Source: Sulfurospirillum deleyianum DSM 6946
GTDB taxonomy: Bacteria; Campylobacterota; Campylobacteria; Campylobacterales; Sulfurospirillaceae
Direction of reading: 5' to 3'
NCBI RefSeq assembly: GCF_000024885.1
Contig: NC_013512.1
Coordinates: forward strand, 1,426,001-1,490,000
DNA: 64,000 nt
Shown here: positions 1-10,000 of the stretch, one piece after another
How positions within the stretch are numbered: position 1 is the stretch's first letter
How the letters are laid out: each line of letters opens with the position of its first letter
Notes under the pieces: model-generated
Databases searched by the model: none
Told to the model about the DNA's origin: nothing
What the model saw: the letters and a program-made list of their open reading frames with translations, nothing else
Translations under genes and position numbers: made by a program

Positions 1-200
1 TCTATCATCTCAGCGGCAGCTTTATTGGTAAACGTTAATAGCAAAATTTTTGAGGGTGCAACGCCATTTTTTAATAAATACGCTAGCCTTGCAACGATGG
101 TCGAGGTTTTCCCCGTTCCCGCACTGGCAATGATAAGATTGTAACCTGATGGTGCTGTAGCAGCACTTTTTTGTTCAGTATTAAGTCGGCTTAGAGGCAT
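1..200 (-). CDS. UvrD/Rep-type ATP-dependent DNA helicase (N-terminal part, runs off the window)
   Basis: The first 66 codons of a superfamily 1 helicase are present; the rest lies beyond base 1. The ATG is at 200. The translation shows the Q-motif region (LNTEQKSA, residues 6-13), the Walker A motif ASAGTGKT (residues 25-32) and motif Ia with LLLTFTNKAAAEM near residues 54-66. This order and spacing are typical of UvrD, PcrA and Rep, which unwind DNA with 3'-5' polarity in repair and replication restart. Whether it is UvrD or a Rep-like paralogue cannot be decided from the N-terminus. It is separated by 66 bases from the next gene and is probably transcribed on its own. Confidence 0.85.
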   Translation of the reverse strand, partial: MPLSRLNTEQKSAATAPSGYNLIIASAGTGKTSTIVARLAYLLKNGVAPSKILLLTFTNKAAAEMI

Positions 201-266
201 AACTATCCTAGAAAAATTTTTGAGGTCGCATTCTAGTCAAAAAGAGCCTAAAACAAAGTAAATCCC

Positions 267-803
267 TTACAAATACCAATGACGCTGTACCAATTTACCC
301 TCTTTGTGCTCATCAATGTAGACACGCTTAGGTTCATCATCGCTCAACCATAAAAGATAGTTCATCTGCGGTGTACCAATCTCTATACGCTTTTCGACAA
401 CTTTATAATTTCCCTTGGAGAGCTCCTCAAAAACACGAGAAAGCACGTGATCGGTACGAGGGAGGAGAAGCTCTTTAAGATTGATAGCATCATGCATAAA
501 TTGATAAATAAGCTTTTTTTGAAGCATTAAGGTTGTAAAGTAGGAGGCACTTTCACGGTACTCTTTGGTGCTAATAAGATTTTTACTGATATAACTTAAG
601 GGTTGAATGGCATCCACTTTCGCACACGCATCGCCAATAGCAACCAAAATCTGTTCATTGCGCTCATTTTTCAGATAAAACTCCGCTCCATCTGAACACA
701 CCTTTTCATAACGCTTCGCTTGATAATCTTTTAAGACATCATTATACGAATAAGCATAAAGAGAATGGCATACAAAAACACTCACTACAATCAAAAGTTT
801 CAT
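267..803 (-). CDS. Small secreted protein of unknown function, last gene of the ATPase/TPR operon
   Basis: A 178-residue protein whose first 17 or so residues (MKLLIVVSVFVCHSLYA) form a clear Sec signal peptide, so it is probably periplasmic. Two cysteines lie in the mature part, near residues 36 and 59. The helical, repeat-like character around YQAKRYEKVCSDGAEFYLKN suggests a TPR- or Sel1-like fold, but no named family is recognised. Its ATG overlaps the TGA of the TPR gene upstream (ATGA at 800-803), so the two are translationally coupled. By context it may serve the same envelope machine as the ATPase and TPR protein. The function is unknown. Confidence 0.75.
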   Translation of the reverse strand: MKLLIVVSVFVCHSLYAYSYNDVLKDYQAKRYEKVCSDGAEFYLKNERNEQILVAIGDACAKVDAIQPLSYISKNLISTKEYRESASYFTTLMLQKKLIYQFMHDAINLKELLLPRTDHVLSRVFEELSKGNYKVVEKRIEIGTPQMNYLLWLSDDEPKRVYIDEHKEGKLVQRHWYL

Positions 804-1462
804 TGTTGTCCTTTGTAAAATTCTAAAAGCTCTTGTAACTCTTTGGATTTGATATACTCTAAAATACGCTCTAAAGCATCAATAGCAACCTCTACTTCAC
901 CCAAAGCAAATTTGGATTTTGCATAAATAAGCCATGTTACGTCACTGTTAGGATTGAGTTTATTGGCTTTTTTTGTCCACGCAATCGCCTCATAATACGC
1001 TTTTTGCTCAAAATAAAATTGGGCTAAGGCATACGCGTTTTCATAATTCGACATTTGCTGAAAATGGTTCATCAGCACTCTTTCCGTATGCAAAAGATGA
1101 TTGGCGGCTTCTATCTCTTTTTGAGGCAATTTCGCCTTTTTTTTAGGGGTGAAGTGTGGCGCTAAAAATAAAACAGGCTCGTTGAATGCTTCAGGCTCTT
1201 TTTCTACTTCTACGACTTCAACAACCGTTTCATTCACATCCTCTACACGCTCATGAGGCTTTGGCGTTTGAGCTTCTTCGCTCAGAGGCAAAGAGAGCGT
1301 CTGAGAAACTAAAACCTCTTGAGGCGGTGTTTGCTTTAACGATAATATACTTCCCACACACACAACGCCAACACCAATTACCCCAGCGCCTATTTTAAGC
1401 AACTGTTTTTTATAGAGCGTTTTACAACGTTTTTCAAGTTCTTCAAATCGATTATGCGTCAC
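800..1462 (-). CDS. Single-pass inner-membrane TPR protein (MshN-like position)
   Basis: A 220-residue protein with a short basic cytoplasmic N-terminus, one transmembrane segment at about residues 22-41 (LLKIGAGVIGVGVVCVG), an acidic and proline-rich linker (about 42-110), and a C-terminal helical domain with TPR-like repeats (about 135-215; for example YALAQFYFEQKAYYEAI). A TPR domain held in the periplasm by one membrane anchor, directly downstream of an ExeA/MshM-type ATPase, resembles the mshM-mshN pair of type IV pilus and type II secretion-like machines. The gene overlaps the ATPase by 11 bases and the next gene by 4, so it is the middle gene of an operon. The assignment to a pilus or transformation machine is inferred from context only. 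Confidence 0.7.
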   Translation of the reverse strand: MTHNRFEELEKRCKTLYKKQLLKIGAGVIGVGVVCVGSILSLKQTPPQEVLVSQTLSLPLSEEAQTPKPHERVEDVNETVVEVVEVEKEPEAFNEPVLFLAPHFTPKKKAKLPQKEIEAANHLLHTERVLMNHFQQMSNYENAYALAQFYFEQKAYYEAIAWTKKANKLNPNSDVTWLIYAKSKFALGEVEVAIDALERILEYIKSKELQELLEFYKGQQ

Positions 1463-2252
1463 GAATGATTCCTATGTCCAATGCCGTCATGGTTAAAACA
1501 CATCGGTTAATGGTTGTGTATTTAGATTTGTCATTTTTTTGAGCAAAATCAAGCAATTTAAAAAGCGCATAGAAAAATTTTTTAATCGTACGAAAATTAC
1601 CTTTAGCATAACGAGCAATTTTTTTGGCATCACGAATTGAAAACATTAAAGCAATTTCACCTTGCGAATGTGCCATTAACTGCGCTTGAAGATAACGGTA
1701 CAACTCACGCTCATGCAACATTCCATAAACAATACTCTTTGCCACAAAAGGCTTCAATAAAGGCTGTGAAAGAACTTTTTTTTCATCCTCTTTATGCAAG
1801 GCAAAAACACATTGAAAAGATTTTAAACGCACTAATCGTGCGAGTATTTCATATTGGCGTTCACTTAAAAGTTGCGCCTCATCAATGAAAATCGTACACT
1901 TCTCTTCTGCGTACAACTCATATAAAAATACTTCATGTACCTCTTGTGCCTCTGTTTCATCAAAGGGTAATCCTTTAAGGGTATAAAGCTTTAAAAAAAG
2001 TTCATGCCACTCAAAGCAAGGATTATCCATAAAAACAGATTCTAAAACGAAAAGTGGAGAGTGATGAAGCATCAAAAGCGTGTGCGTTTTTCCAACCCCT
2101 GGCTCACCCAAAAGAAAGAGCACATCATGCTTTTTCTCTTTTAATGTCTCAATGAGTGTTTTACGAACTAATTCCGCACTCGTACTATCAAAATAGAACG
2201 AAGTATCAATGCTATCTTTAAAAACACTTTTGGCAATTTCGAAGTTCTTCAT
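1452..2252 (-). CDS. AAA ATPase of the ExeA/MshM type
   Basis: A P-loop ATPase of about 266 residues. Walker A is GEPGVGKT, about 50 residues from the N-terminus, and Walker B is TIFIDEAQLL near residue 120. Beyond Walker B it has a lid and helical region like those of ExeA, MshM and the TniB-like ATPases. In secretion and pilus systems these proteins use ATP to help assemble or localise secretin complexes. In Campylobacter, small ATPases of this kind are encoded with natural-transformation secretion genes, but no secretin or pilin gene lies in this window. I prefer the ATG at 2252; a GTG at 2258 is also in frame, and neither has a clear ribosome binding site. It heads a three-gene overlapping operon. 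Confidence 0.75.
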   Translation of the reverse strand: MKNFEIAKSVFKDSIDTSFYFDSTSAELVRKTLIETLKEKKHDVLFLLGEPGVGKTHTLLMLHHSPLFVLESVFMDNPCFEWHELFLKLYTLKGLPFDETEAQEVHEVFLYELYAEEKCTIFIDEAQLLSERQYEILARLVRLKSFQCVFALHKEDEKKVLSQPLLKPFVAKSIVYGMLHERELYRYLQAQLMAHSQGEIALMFSIRDAKKIARYAKGNFRTIKKFFYALFKLLDFAQKNDKSKYTTINRCVLTMTALDIGIIRDA

Positions 2253-2325
2253 TTCCACACTTTTTAGTAAATAATAGGCGATTTTAACATATTCTTTTCA
2301 AAGCATCCTGAAGGCATCTCTCTTC

Positions 2326-2850
2326 TTAAAAATTAACGGCATTTTCATCGGGAAGAAGTGAACGTTTTGGAAGGGGTGGCGCTAAGTTGAGTGGTTGAAA
2401 AGGTTGTGAAGGAGATGCGTGTTGCTGAGGCTGTTGGGTAGTTTTAGGCGCACTACTTTTTTGCTGAAAAAGTGCCTCTTTTTTAATCGCCTCAATAATC
2501 TCTTGCGTTGTAGGATTGGTTTTAATACTCAACTCTTTAATGTAAAGAGCATCAATAACGAGGTTATGTGTTTTTTTCGCATAGGCAATTAAGGTCGATT
2601 TGAAGAGTTCTTTGCCCCTAGAAGTCACCAAATCCTCAGCATAATAACTTCCAATAACGATATTTAACGCATCAACGGCTTTATGCTCACTCTTTTTAAT
2701 CTCATTGCCCTCAAATACCAAACTTACGCTCACTTCCACAGGTCTTTTATCAAGCTTTGAAAAGACATTGGCGTTGAAATGCTCTAACGCCAATGTCTCA
2801 GCAAACACGCTTACATGTAAAGATAAAAAGATAAAAACAATGTATCGCAT
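2326..2850 (-). CDS. Secreted FliL-like protein
   Basis: A 174-residue protein starting at the ATG at 2850. A longer in-frame reading back to 3132 crosses the neighbouring gene and is rejected, because residues MRYIVFIFLSLHVSVFA form a proper signal peptide at the chosen start. The core (about residues 25-120) reads like a FliL domain: a beta strand VEVSVSLVFEG, then an alternating helix/strand region and DLVTSRGKELFKSTLIAYA. FliL proteins sit at the flagellar motor and interact with the stator. The tail is rich in proline and glutamine (about 130-174), which is not typical of FliL. One copy of the TTACATGTAA palindrome (2811-2820) encodes Leu-His-Val in the signal peptide. The flagellar role is an inference. 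Confidence 0.6.
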   Translation of the reverse strand: MRYIVFIFLSLHVSVFAETLALEHFNANVFSKLDKRPVEVSVSLVFEGNEIKKSEHKAVDALNIVIGSYYAEDLVTSRGKELFKSTLIAYAKKTHNLVIDALYIKELSIKTNPTTQEIIEAIKKEALFQQKSSAPKTTQQPQQHASPSQPFQPLNLAPPLPKRSLLPDENAVNF

Positions 2851-2860
2851 ACTTGCCTTT

Positions 2861-3373
2861 TTAGACGGATGTATCAAGCACATTTCCGCCAAGTTCTTTA
2901 ATTCTGGCATCCACTTTTTCGAGTGCTTGTTGCATCGTAGTATAGCTAATTTCAGGCAATTTTCCACCCCACATCTGCTCAGCTTCCGCAAAACCTCTGA
3001 GCATTCCCTCTCGTCCTGCTTGCAGTTTTTGCATATCATCTCCCGCACCACCAATGACAAAATTGGCAATGCGCTCACTCGTTTGAGCAATGCCAAAAAA
3101 GCCATCTTCGGAGACAAGCTCTGATGCTTCACTTTGGCTCAATTCACTTAAAGGCTTTCCCGTGTAGCCAATATCTGCCAAACGAAAGGTATCGGCTTGT
3201 GAGCTAAAGCTTTTTTTAGCCTCTACAAGCACCTCTTCCATGTACTGTGTAATGTAGCCATTAACAATCTCCTTGGCACTAAGATTTTTCTCTTGTGCTT
3301 CACTCACTGTCACAGCTGACTTTGCACTGTATGTAGCATTTGATGTACTGCTGTAGGTTGCATTAAGATTCAT
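2861..3373 (-). CDS. Conserved Campylobacterota protein of unknown function
   Basis: A 170-residue soluble protein. The start at 3373 is chosen because a strong ribosome binding site (GAGGAGG) lies six bases upstream; an ATG at 3421 is in frame but has no such site and overlaps the upstream gene. The N-terminus is Ser/Thr/Ala rich (MNLNATYSSTSNATYS) and is followed by a helical domain with the signature GREGMLRGFAEAEQMWGG near residue 120. From memory, similar proteins in Campylobacterota carry the database label hydrogenase-4 component G; nothing in the sequence supports a hydrogenase role. Its neighbours are a FliL-like gene and a helicase, which are not informative. Confidence 0.65.
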   Translation of the reverse strand: MNLNATYSSTSNATYSAKSAVTVSEAQEKNLSAKEIVNGYITQYMEEVLVEAKKSFSSQADTFRLADIGYTGKPLSELSQSEASELVSEDGFFGIAQTSERIANFVIGGAGDDMQKLQAGREGMLRGFAEAEQMWGGKLPEISYTTMQQALEKVDARIKELGGNVLDTSV

Positions 3374-3407
3374 AAATACCTCCTCATTGTTCTTTACATG
3401 TAAATCG

Positions 3408-4736
3408 TCAAAAGCCATCAAAAAGTGAATCGCTAGGCATCTCTTCTATGTATAAAATCTCCGATTTTTCGTAAAACTCTCCTACTTTTGGCGAGACCTG
3501 AACACACCGCTTGACATGCTCAGCAAAACGCGCGTATTGGTAGTCAATTAAAAGCCCCTCAGGGTAGCGTGATCGTGAAATAGCCACGTAAAATTGGCTC
3601 TTTTCAAAAATGGTGTTGATGTTACATACGAGTGAGTCGATGCTCATGCCCTGAGATTTATGAATCGTAATAGCGTAGGCTAGTTTGAGAGGAAACTGCT
3701 CAAGGGAAACTAAGGGTTTATCCTGCACTTCGCCATTTAAAAGCACGTTTTCATGCAGAGTGTACTCTTGACGCTCCACTCTTACCAAATCACCCTCTTT
3801 TTCAACCACCACCTCTTTTTCATCAATGGCATGCACAATGCCCCGCTCACCGTTATAGTATTTGCCCCATTTATTCGTACAAAAAAGCACTTTTGCTCCC
3901 ACTTTAAGGGTTAAATCCGCAGGTACAGGAAGGGCATTTTTCCACCCTTCGATTTTATTTACATGTAAAGATTTTTCGTGCACTTTTTCTTTGGCTTTAA
4001 GGAGGATGGGTTCACTCTTGATTTGCGCTAATTTTTGAATGTTCAAAAGCTCCGCCTCTTTATTTCTACCAAATAAAACCGTAGGCTCCGCCTCCCAAAC
4101 ATTCACATTGCCACGCAAAGCTTCCAAATAGGAGAGTGTCTCTGGCGTTAATGTCCCTTTTCGAATCAAACGCAAATGCTCAAAAAAACGCTCATCTTGC
4201 GTTCGTTTTGTTTTGGTCAGCTCTACAACCCTAGGATTAAACGCACTCCATGCACTGCTCTCAAACGCATACTCAAGACCGCCGAGTAAAGAGCCCTCTT
4301 TGCCTTTGGAAACAGGTGGAAGTTGAAAAAAATCACCCACAAAAAGGATACTGCCCTCAAAACCATTGTTGCGCAGGCGGTAATAAATCATATCGAGTAA
4401 ATCCGCTGAAACCATGCTAATCTCATCAATCACCAGCAAATCACACCGTGCAAGCACTTTTTTAATCTCAGAAAGCCTCGCTTTGGCATAACGGTCATGG
4501 CGCATCAGCTCATCCAAATGAGCACAAATGCCAAAAGCAAAAAAGCTGTGCACCGTTTGACCATTGACATTCACCGCACTCACGCCCGTGCTTCCTAAAA
4601 CGACCACTTGTTTGCCAATTTTTCGAAGATTTGTCACGACCTCGCCGACAAGATAGCTCTTGCCAACACCCGCACCGCCTGTCAGCAACACATGGCGTGT
4701 TTGTAAAATTTCAATGAGTTTTAACGAAAGGCTCAA
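3408..4736 (-). CDS. Pif1/RecD-like superfamily 1 helicase
   Basis: A 442-residue helicase (from a TTG at 4736). Walker A is GGAGVGKS about 20 residues from this start, Walker B is LLVIDEISM, motif III is LFVGDFFQLPPVS, and the C-terminal motif is AYAITIHKSQGMS, in which the helicase closes around nucleotide. The order fits the Pif1/RecD2 family, 5'-3' DNA helicases acting in replication and repair. The first ATG in frame is at 4799, but it would overlap the start of the divergent lipoprotein gene; the TTG has an AGGA sequence eight bases upstream and begins right before conserved sequence. The start is therefore uncertain. One TTACATGTAA copy lies inside the gene at 3959-3968, read as Leu-His-Val. 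Confidence 0.8.
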   Translation of the reverse strand: MSLSLKLIEILQTRHVLLTGGAGVGKSYLVGEVVTNLRKIGKQVVVLGSTGVSAVNVNGQTVHSFFAFGICAHLDELMRHDRYAKARLSEIKKVLARCDLLVIDEISMVSADLLDMIYYRLRNNGFEGSILFVGDFFQLPPVSKGKEGSLLGGLEYAFESSAWSAFNPRVVELTKTKRTQDERFFEHLRLIRKGTLTPETLSYLEALRGNVNVWEAEPTVLFGRNKEAELLNIQKLAQIKSEPILLKAKEKVHEKSLHVNKIEGWKNALPVPADLTLKVGAKVLFCTNKWGKYYNGERGIVHAIDEKEVVVEKEGDLVRVERQEYTLHENVLLNGEVQDKPLVSLEQFPLKLAYAITIHKSQGMSIDSLVCNINTIFEKSQFYVAISRSRYPEGLLIDYQYARFAEHVKRCVQVSPKVGEFYEKSEILYIEEMPSDSLFDGF

Positions 4737-4793
4737 TGGGTATCCTAAGTTGTTTTTGCTATTATAGCACGTACCAAAATAAAGGGGTAAACC

Positions 4794-6794
4794 GTGCAAT
4801 ACCGCATGCTATTTCTTTTTACATGTAACCTTCTTTTGCTTAGTGGTTGTGCCATGAAAGAGCAGACGCAAACACCCTCTGCACTCAGTGGGGATTCCCA
4901 AGCGATACTTCTTTATCCGCAACGGGTAGATGCATTAACGCAAAACATTGCACCACACACTATTGCGCAGGAAGATTTCACCTACCGTTACTATAAACCG
5001 TGGTTTAAAACGCATTTAACACATAAAAAAGAAGACGCCTCATGGGCGAATAAATCCTATGGCATTAAAGGGCGTTACTATGGTGAAAATTTACAGCTGA
5101 TCGGCGATGAAGAGATAGACACGCTCATTAAAAGTACCAATTTTGAAGCGTATGGCAGTGTCAATGCTTATGCTATGATGACGCAAAACGAGCAAATGCG
5201 CTCCCTCCCAACTCACAAACCTTTTTTTAAAAAAACCACCCTTCCAGGAGAGGGGTATCCGTTTGATTATTTGCAAACCTCGCAAATTCACATTGCAGAA
5301 CCCATTTTTGTATCACACTACTCACGAGATGGAGCGTGGGCGTATGTGGAGAGCTCTTTTGCGGCGGGGTGGGTTCCTAGTCACAGTTTTGTTTGGCTAG
5401 AGGCAATGGAGCGTACAGCCATCCTTCAAGCACCCAAAGTGGCTATCATCCACGATAATGTGCCTCTTTATAACGCCCAACAACACTTTGTCACTTACGC
5501 TAAAGTAGGCGCACTTTTTCCTATTGAAGGGGAAGATGAGAACTTTTACCATGCCTTCATTTACACCAAAGATGTTACGGATAGAGCGTATAAAATGACT
5601 CTTTTTGTTCCAAAAAGTTTTGCCAAACCTGTACCTATTGCTTTTTCAAAAGAGAATGTAGAACAACTCTCTTCAACCCTATTAGGCGAAAAATATGGTT
5701 GGGGTGGATACTTGCAAAATCGTGATTGCTCTGCCATGACCCGTGATTTTCTAGCCCCTTTTGGGGTGTGGATACCCAGAAATTCAGCCGCTCAGAAGAG
5801 TTTTGGAGAGTATATCTCCCTGAAAGATTTGTCACCAAAGGAAAAAGAAGCCATGATCTTAAAAAACGGTATAGCCTTTTTAAGTCTTATCTACCTCAAA
5901 GGTCACATTATGCTCTACGCAGGTGAATTTGAAGGTAAACCTCTTGTCATGCACAATGTTTGGGGTGTTCGTACCCTAGAAAATGGAAAAGAGGGAAGAA
6001 ATATCATCGGCAAAGCCGTCATTACCGACCTTTATGTGGGGGCGAATCAGCCCAATGTGCCAGAAGCGGGACTGCTTATCAACCGTGTAGAGGGTATCAC
6101 TAAACCTACAAAAACCACAAGCCATAACCTCGTGTACAAATACCCTAGTGTTAAAAATATTAAAGACAACAGCGTCTATTTTATGGATGGAAGTAGCCTT
6201 GCGTATGATGATAAAAAAGAAAAAAGCTTTAATGAATTGCTTGAAAATGCGGACATTGAAGATATGTTTACTGGGAAGTATCCCGCTTTTGCACCTATCG
6301 CACCCCCAGCCCTCAATGACGACCCAGGTCGCTTTCGCAATGATGCGTTTTTGAAAAAACTTTATGGCGAGAGTAAAAAAGAGATAGAAAAAAACTTAAC
6401 CGACGTGGTATGGCTACAGAGTCACGGTGGGAAAAAACTCAAATTTAACCAAAATGAAAACGCAAGTGCGCAACTGCAAAAAATCTCCGACGAACTTGAC
6501 CGCTTACCTGAAAAATATATGAAATACCTGATAAATCCAGCAGGGACTTACTACTACCGAAAAATTGCAGGTACAAATCGTCTTAGCGCACACAGCTACG
6601 GCATCGCTATTGATTTAGAAACACGCTATTCACGTTACTGGCAATGGGATAAAACCTACGCCTTTCAGAACGAATTTCCCAAAGAGATTATTGATATTTT
6701 TGAAAAACATGGCTTTATTTGGGGTGGTAGATGGTACCACTACGACACCATGCACTTTGAGTATCGACCTGAGTTGTTTGAGAGTATAGACTAA
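4794..6794 (+). CDS. Lipoprotein fusing NlpC/P60 and M15 peptidase domains
   Basis: A 666-residue cell-wall hydrolase candidate. It starts at a GTG (4794) preceded by AAAGGGGT; an ATG at 4806 is the alternative. The N-terminus is a lipoprotein signal ending LLLLSGC. Residues of about 40-290 match the N-terminal and SH3b regions found in SH3-type NlpC/P60 proteins. The NlpC/P60 catalytic region follows (Cys in NRDCSAM, His in KGHIMLYAG, His in VMHNVWG). The last 130 residues contain M15-type zinc motifs: SAHSYGIAIDL and, close to the end, WYHYDTMHFEYRP. NlpC/P60 enzymes cut D-Glu-meso-DAP bonds; M15 enzymes cut D-Ala or L-Ala bonds in peptidoglycan peptides. Two peptidases in one outer-membrane-anchored chain is unusual. 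Confidence 0.85.
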   Translation: MQYRMLFLFTCNLLLLSGCAMKEQTQTPSALSGDSQAILLYPQRVDALTQNIAPHTIAQEDFTYRYYKPWFKTHLTHKKEDASWANKSYGIKGRYYGENLQLIGDEEIDTLIKSTNFEAYGSVNAYAMMTQNEQMRSLPTHKPFFKKTTLPGEGYPFDYLQTSQIHIAEPIFVSHYSRDGAWAYVESSFAAGWVPSHSFVWLEAMERTAILQAPKVAIIHDNVPLYNAQQHFVTYAKVGALFPIEGEDENFYHAFIYTKDVTDRAYKMTLFVPKSFAKPVPIAFSKENVEQLSSTLLGEKYGWGGYLQNRDCSAMTRDFLAPFGVWIPRNSAAQKSFGEYISLKDLSPKEKEAMILKNGIAFLSLIYLKGHIMLYAGEFEGKPLVMHNVWGVRTLENGKEGRNIIGKAVITDLYVGANQPNVPEAGLLINRVEGITKPTKTTSHNLVYKYPSVKNIKDNSVYFMDGSSLAYDDKKEKSFNELLENADIEDMFTGKYPAFAPIAPPALNDDPGRFRNDAFLKKLYGESKKEIEKNLTDVVWLQSHGGKKLKFNQNENASAQLQKISDELDRLPEKYMKYLINPAGTYYYRKIAGTNRLSAHSYGIAIDLETRYSRYWQWDKTYAFQNEFPKEIIDIFEKHGFIWGGRWYHYDTMHFEYRPELFESID

Positions 6795-6800
6795 CAATAA

Positions 6801-6820
6801 GAGCTTTACATGTAAAGCTC
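6801..6820. terminator. Perfect 20-base palindrome built on TTTACATGTAAA, likely bidirectional terminator
   Basis: The 20 bases at 6801-6820 are a perfect palindrome centred on the recurrent TTTACATGTAAA, flanked by GAGC and GCTC. It sits between convergent genes, seven bases after the lipoprotein stop and touching the stop of the DUF1737 gene. The following T runs are short on both strands, so termination efficiency is uncertain. Confidence 0.5.
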
Positions 6821-7008
6821 TATTTCGTAAACCCACACGCCTTAATGTCTTTGTCATCTTCTTTGACAATCGCTTGCGCTGCGATCACGCTCTGCCCATT
6901 AAACGTCACCGATGGGTTTCCGTGTAATTTCCAACCATCATTTAAAAACTTCGTAATCCTCGCACAAAATTTTGAATCATCAACACCTGTGATAAGTTTG
7001 TACTGCAT
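6820..7008 (-). CDS. DUF1737 domain protein
   Basis: A 62-residue protein that is essentially a single DUF1737 domain: it starts MQYKLITGVD, has the mid-domain FLNDGWKLHGNPSV, and ends in a short helix with QAIVKED. DUF1737 proteins are small, soluble and uncharacterised, and are often found as isolated genes. The start has an AAAGGAGC ribosome binding site. It lies between an intact core gene and the YobI-type NTPase; a copy of the palindrome at 7028-7037 separates it from that gene. Confidence 0.7.
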   Translation of the reverse strand: MQYKLITGVDDSKFCARITKFLNDGWKLHGNPSVTFNGQSVIAAQAIVKEDDKDIKACGFTK

Positions 7009-7043
7009 TTTTGCTCCTTTGAAATGTTTACATGTAAACGTTA

Positions 7044-10000
7044 TTAAGCTCTTTTTCTATTAACAATAATTTTATTCTTTTTTAGAGAACTTGTTGAAAT
7101 ATACCTTTTATTGTCTAACGCTTCAATTAGTGCTTGATTGAGGTCACTAGCCTCAAATTCTATTGGTTTTGCCCCTTTCTGGCTTAAATCAGAATATGGA
7201 TTATCAAGTTGAGTGAGATATTCACTTATCTTTTCAAGTTCCAAATAAGGTATGTGTAATGTTAAAATTTCCAAAGATTCTTTCAAAGCACTTTTTTCAA
7301 ATAAGACTTCAAATAAAGCCATTGGCATTTGTTTTGAATTTTTAATATAAAGATTATTTGTACTTATTGCTAATTCTTGATTCTCAAAAACTGATGTATC
7401 AGCTTTTTCCATAAAAAATAATTTTTCATCCACAGTAAATTTTTGAGAATTTAAAATTTGTTGATAGTCACTAATGTGTAATTCAAATTCATCTATCTTT
7501 TCCAATAACTCATTTTTAAAACTTTCTATTAACACAATGACTTTATCAACACAATATTCTCTTAAATTATCAAGATTTTCCTGTGCCAATTTTAATTTTT
7601 TATTCTCCAACAAAATATCAACTTTTTTCACAGACAAATTATTTATTTTCAAATTTGACCATCCAAAAAACCAAATGCCTTTTACGATAAACTCATACGC
7701 AGTATCTGAAATTTCATTTGATAACAAAATCACTTCCGAAAATCTTTGTAATACTTCTTGTGTAAAGGTTGATTCATTATTCATTTTGTTTTTTGAGAGT
7801 TCACTATAATTTTCTTCTTCATTAAAAAAATCAGTAAGCGTCTTATTTAACTCATTTGCTTCTTGATAGTAGTACAAAACATTATCCCATGTTGGAGTAG
7901 CTTTATTAAGAGAAAATACATTTTCCCAAATTTCTTTATCATTTAATTTTGAAACATCTTCAATTTGGACTACTTCTTTTTGAATAATTTTTAGTTTATT
8001 TTCTTTCTTAACGTCCTCGTTATTGAGTAATTCGATAACCACATCTTCAGATTCTTGCGTATTTGTTTCTATTTTCAAGAAGACATTTTCGATGTATTCA
8101 TTGATGTTTTGTCCAATGTACTCAACCAACTTGGAAGCATAAGTCGTTTTTAGGGTCGTTAGATGAGCTGTTTTTAACGCTTCTGAAAGTTCACGCTCAG
8201 GTTTACCTTTTACATAGGCAACTTGATTTATCATCTTTTCGTTAAGCGCATAAAGATTTTCTTCATAAATAAAATTAAACAACGGTGGATTATCTGTTGG
8301 ATTTTCGATATAACCATATTTCACATTCAGAGATTCAATGAGGCTTTGAAATTTTTTATTATCAGATTCTGTATATTTCTCTAGCGTTTCGTTATTTTGA
8401 AGATATAGTTTTAATGACTGTTCAATGTTAAGGGTAACAAGTTCTTTGACACTTAAATACTGAAACAAAAGTTTAAAATACTCCTCTTTTTTCTCTTGAG
8501 TTACATTGCTTTCATTAGCAATATAAAACCACAAGTTTTTCCAAAGAGTAGCTATCTTTTTAACAAAAAAAGCACTTTCAACCGTCACTAATACAAAAGA
8601 TAAAACAAACTCTCGTGATTCCTCACTTTCATCTGCTAGCTTTTTAAATAACGAGCCAAACTTATCCTTTAAGAAGTTCTCTTCTCTTTTTTGAACACAA
8701 TACTCCACTAAGTTATAATTTAAGATTGCTTTGGAGTTAAATTCGCTCTCTTTAAGATGCAAAACAATCTCTTTTTTATTGGTTAATTCAAAATCAGTAG
8801 GAAACATTTTTCCATCTTTGACAGCTAGGACAAACTCTCTATCTTTGTATGTCAAACTTCCTTCAAAAAAGTGCGAAATATACCAATGATAATCCTCGTC
8901 GTCGATATACCCTTCACGAATAAGATATTTTAAGAGAGATTCATCTTTTATTACCAAAAAAATTTCGTCTGAAATTGTTGTTTTAGAAAGATCACTAATA
9001 GAATACTTTTTAATTTTATGCTCTTCAGCGGAAAGTACTTCCAATTCTTTTTTTAAAAGTTCCAGCTTTTCATCGCTCATTTCTAATATAAGCTTTTCTC
9101 TTTCTCTATACGTATGCGTATTATTAACATCTTTTTCAATATCAGCAAAAGAATAACGCCGATCGATATTTTGAGTATTTATAAGCTCTTCAAATATGTT
9201 TGCTTGTACTTGATTTGAAATATCTGATATATTAAAATATCGACTATTATTAATATTAAACTGCGTAGAATCAACTTTTTGATAAATTTTAAGAAGGTAC
9301 ACCATCCGAAGCTCTTCAACAGTTTTTTGTCTCTCTTGTGCTAGCAACTCTTTTCTCTTAGTTATTTCATCGTTTTTCTCATGCTTCTTTTGTGTAACAT
9401 CATTGGATAAAGACAAAATCCAACTTAATCTCTTACTAAAAATTGTATATAAACTACCTTCTCCCTTGTGCAACAATGCAAAATCCTTGGGATAAAAGTT
9501 TTTATATATAATCATCGCCAACAGCTTTTCAGCAGAAAAATACTCAGAATTTCCAATTTTATTTTTGTACAACTTATATTCATTGTGAATGTTGATTAAA
9601 AGCCTCATTTCATCAATATAAAGTGCAATATCTCTTAAAAAATCATCACTAACCTTTTCACCTTTAAATTTTTCTTTCATTTTTTGGTAAGAGCTTGTTG
9701 AATTAATATAAGGGATAATAGGCAAGATAAAATCAAAAAATTTCGTTCGATCTTTATTATCTATAAACATATCATCCTTAATTGCATATATGAAGATAAT
9801 ACGTCGTCCTACATCTTTTGAATTATTGAGTAGTGTATTAAGCTCTCGCAATTTTATAAAAATTTCTGTATTGTCAAACCTATCTAAATCTTCAACGACA
9901 ACCACGTTAAACTGTGTCACTTGGAAAAAATACAAAATCTCATCTAAATGTTCATTTAAGATGGAAGCTTTATCTTTGTTAGCAACTTCCATTTCTCCAT

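Noticed and set aside
2851-3132. N-terminal extension of the FliL-like frame
   Set aside because: It runs through the neighbouring gene, and a normal signal peptide begins at 2850.
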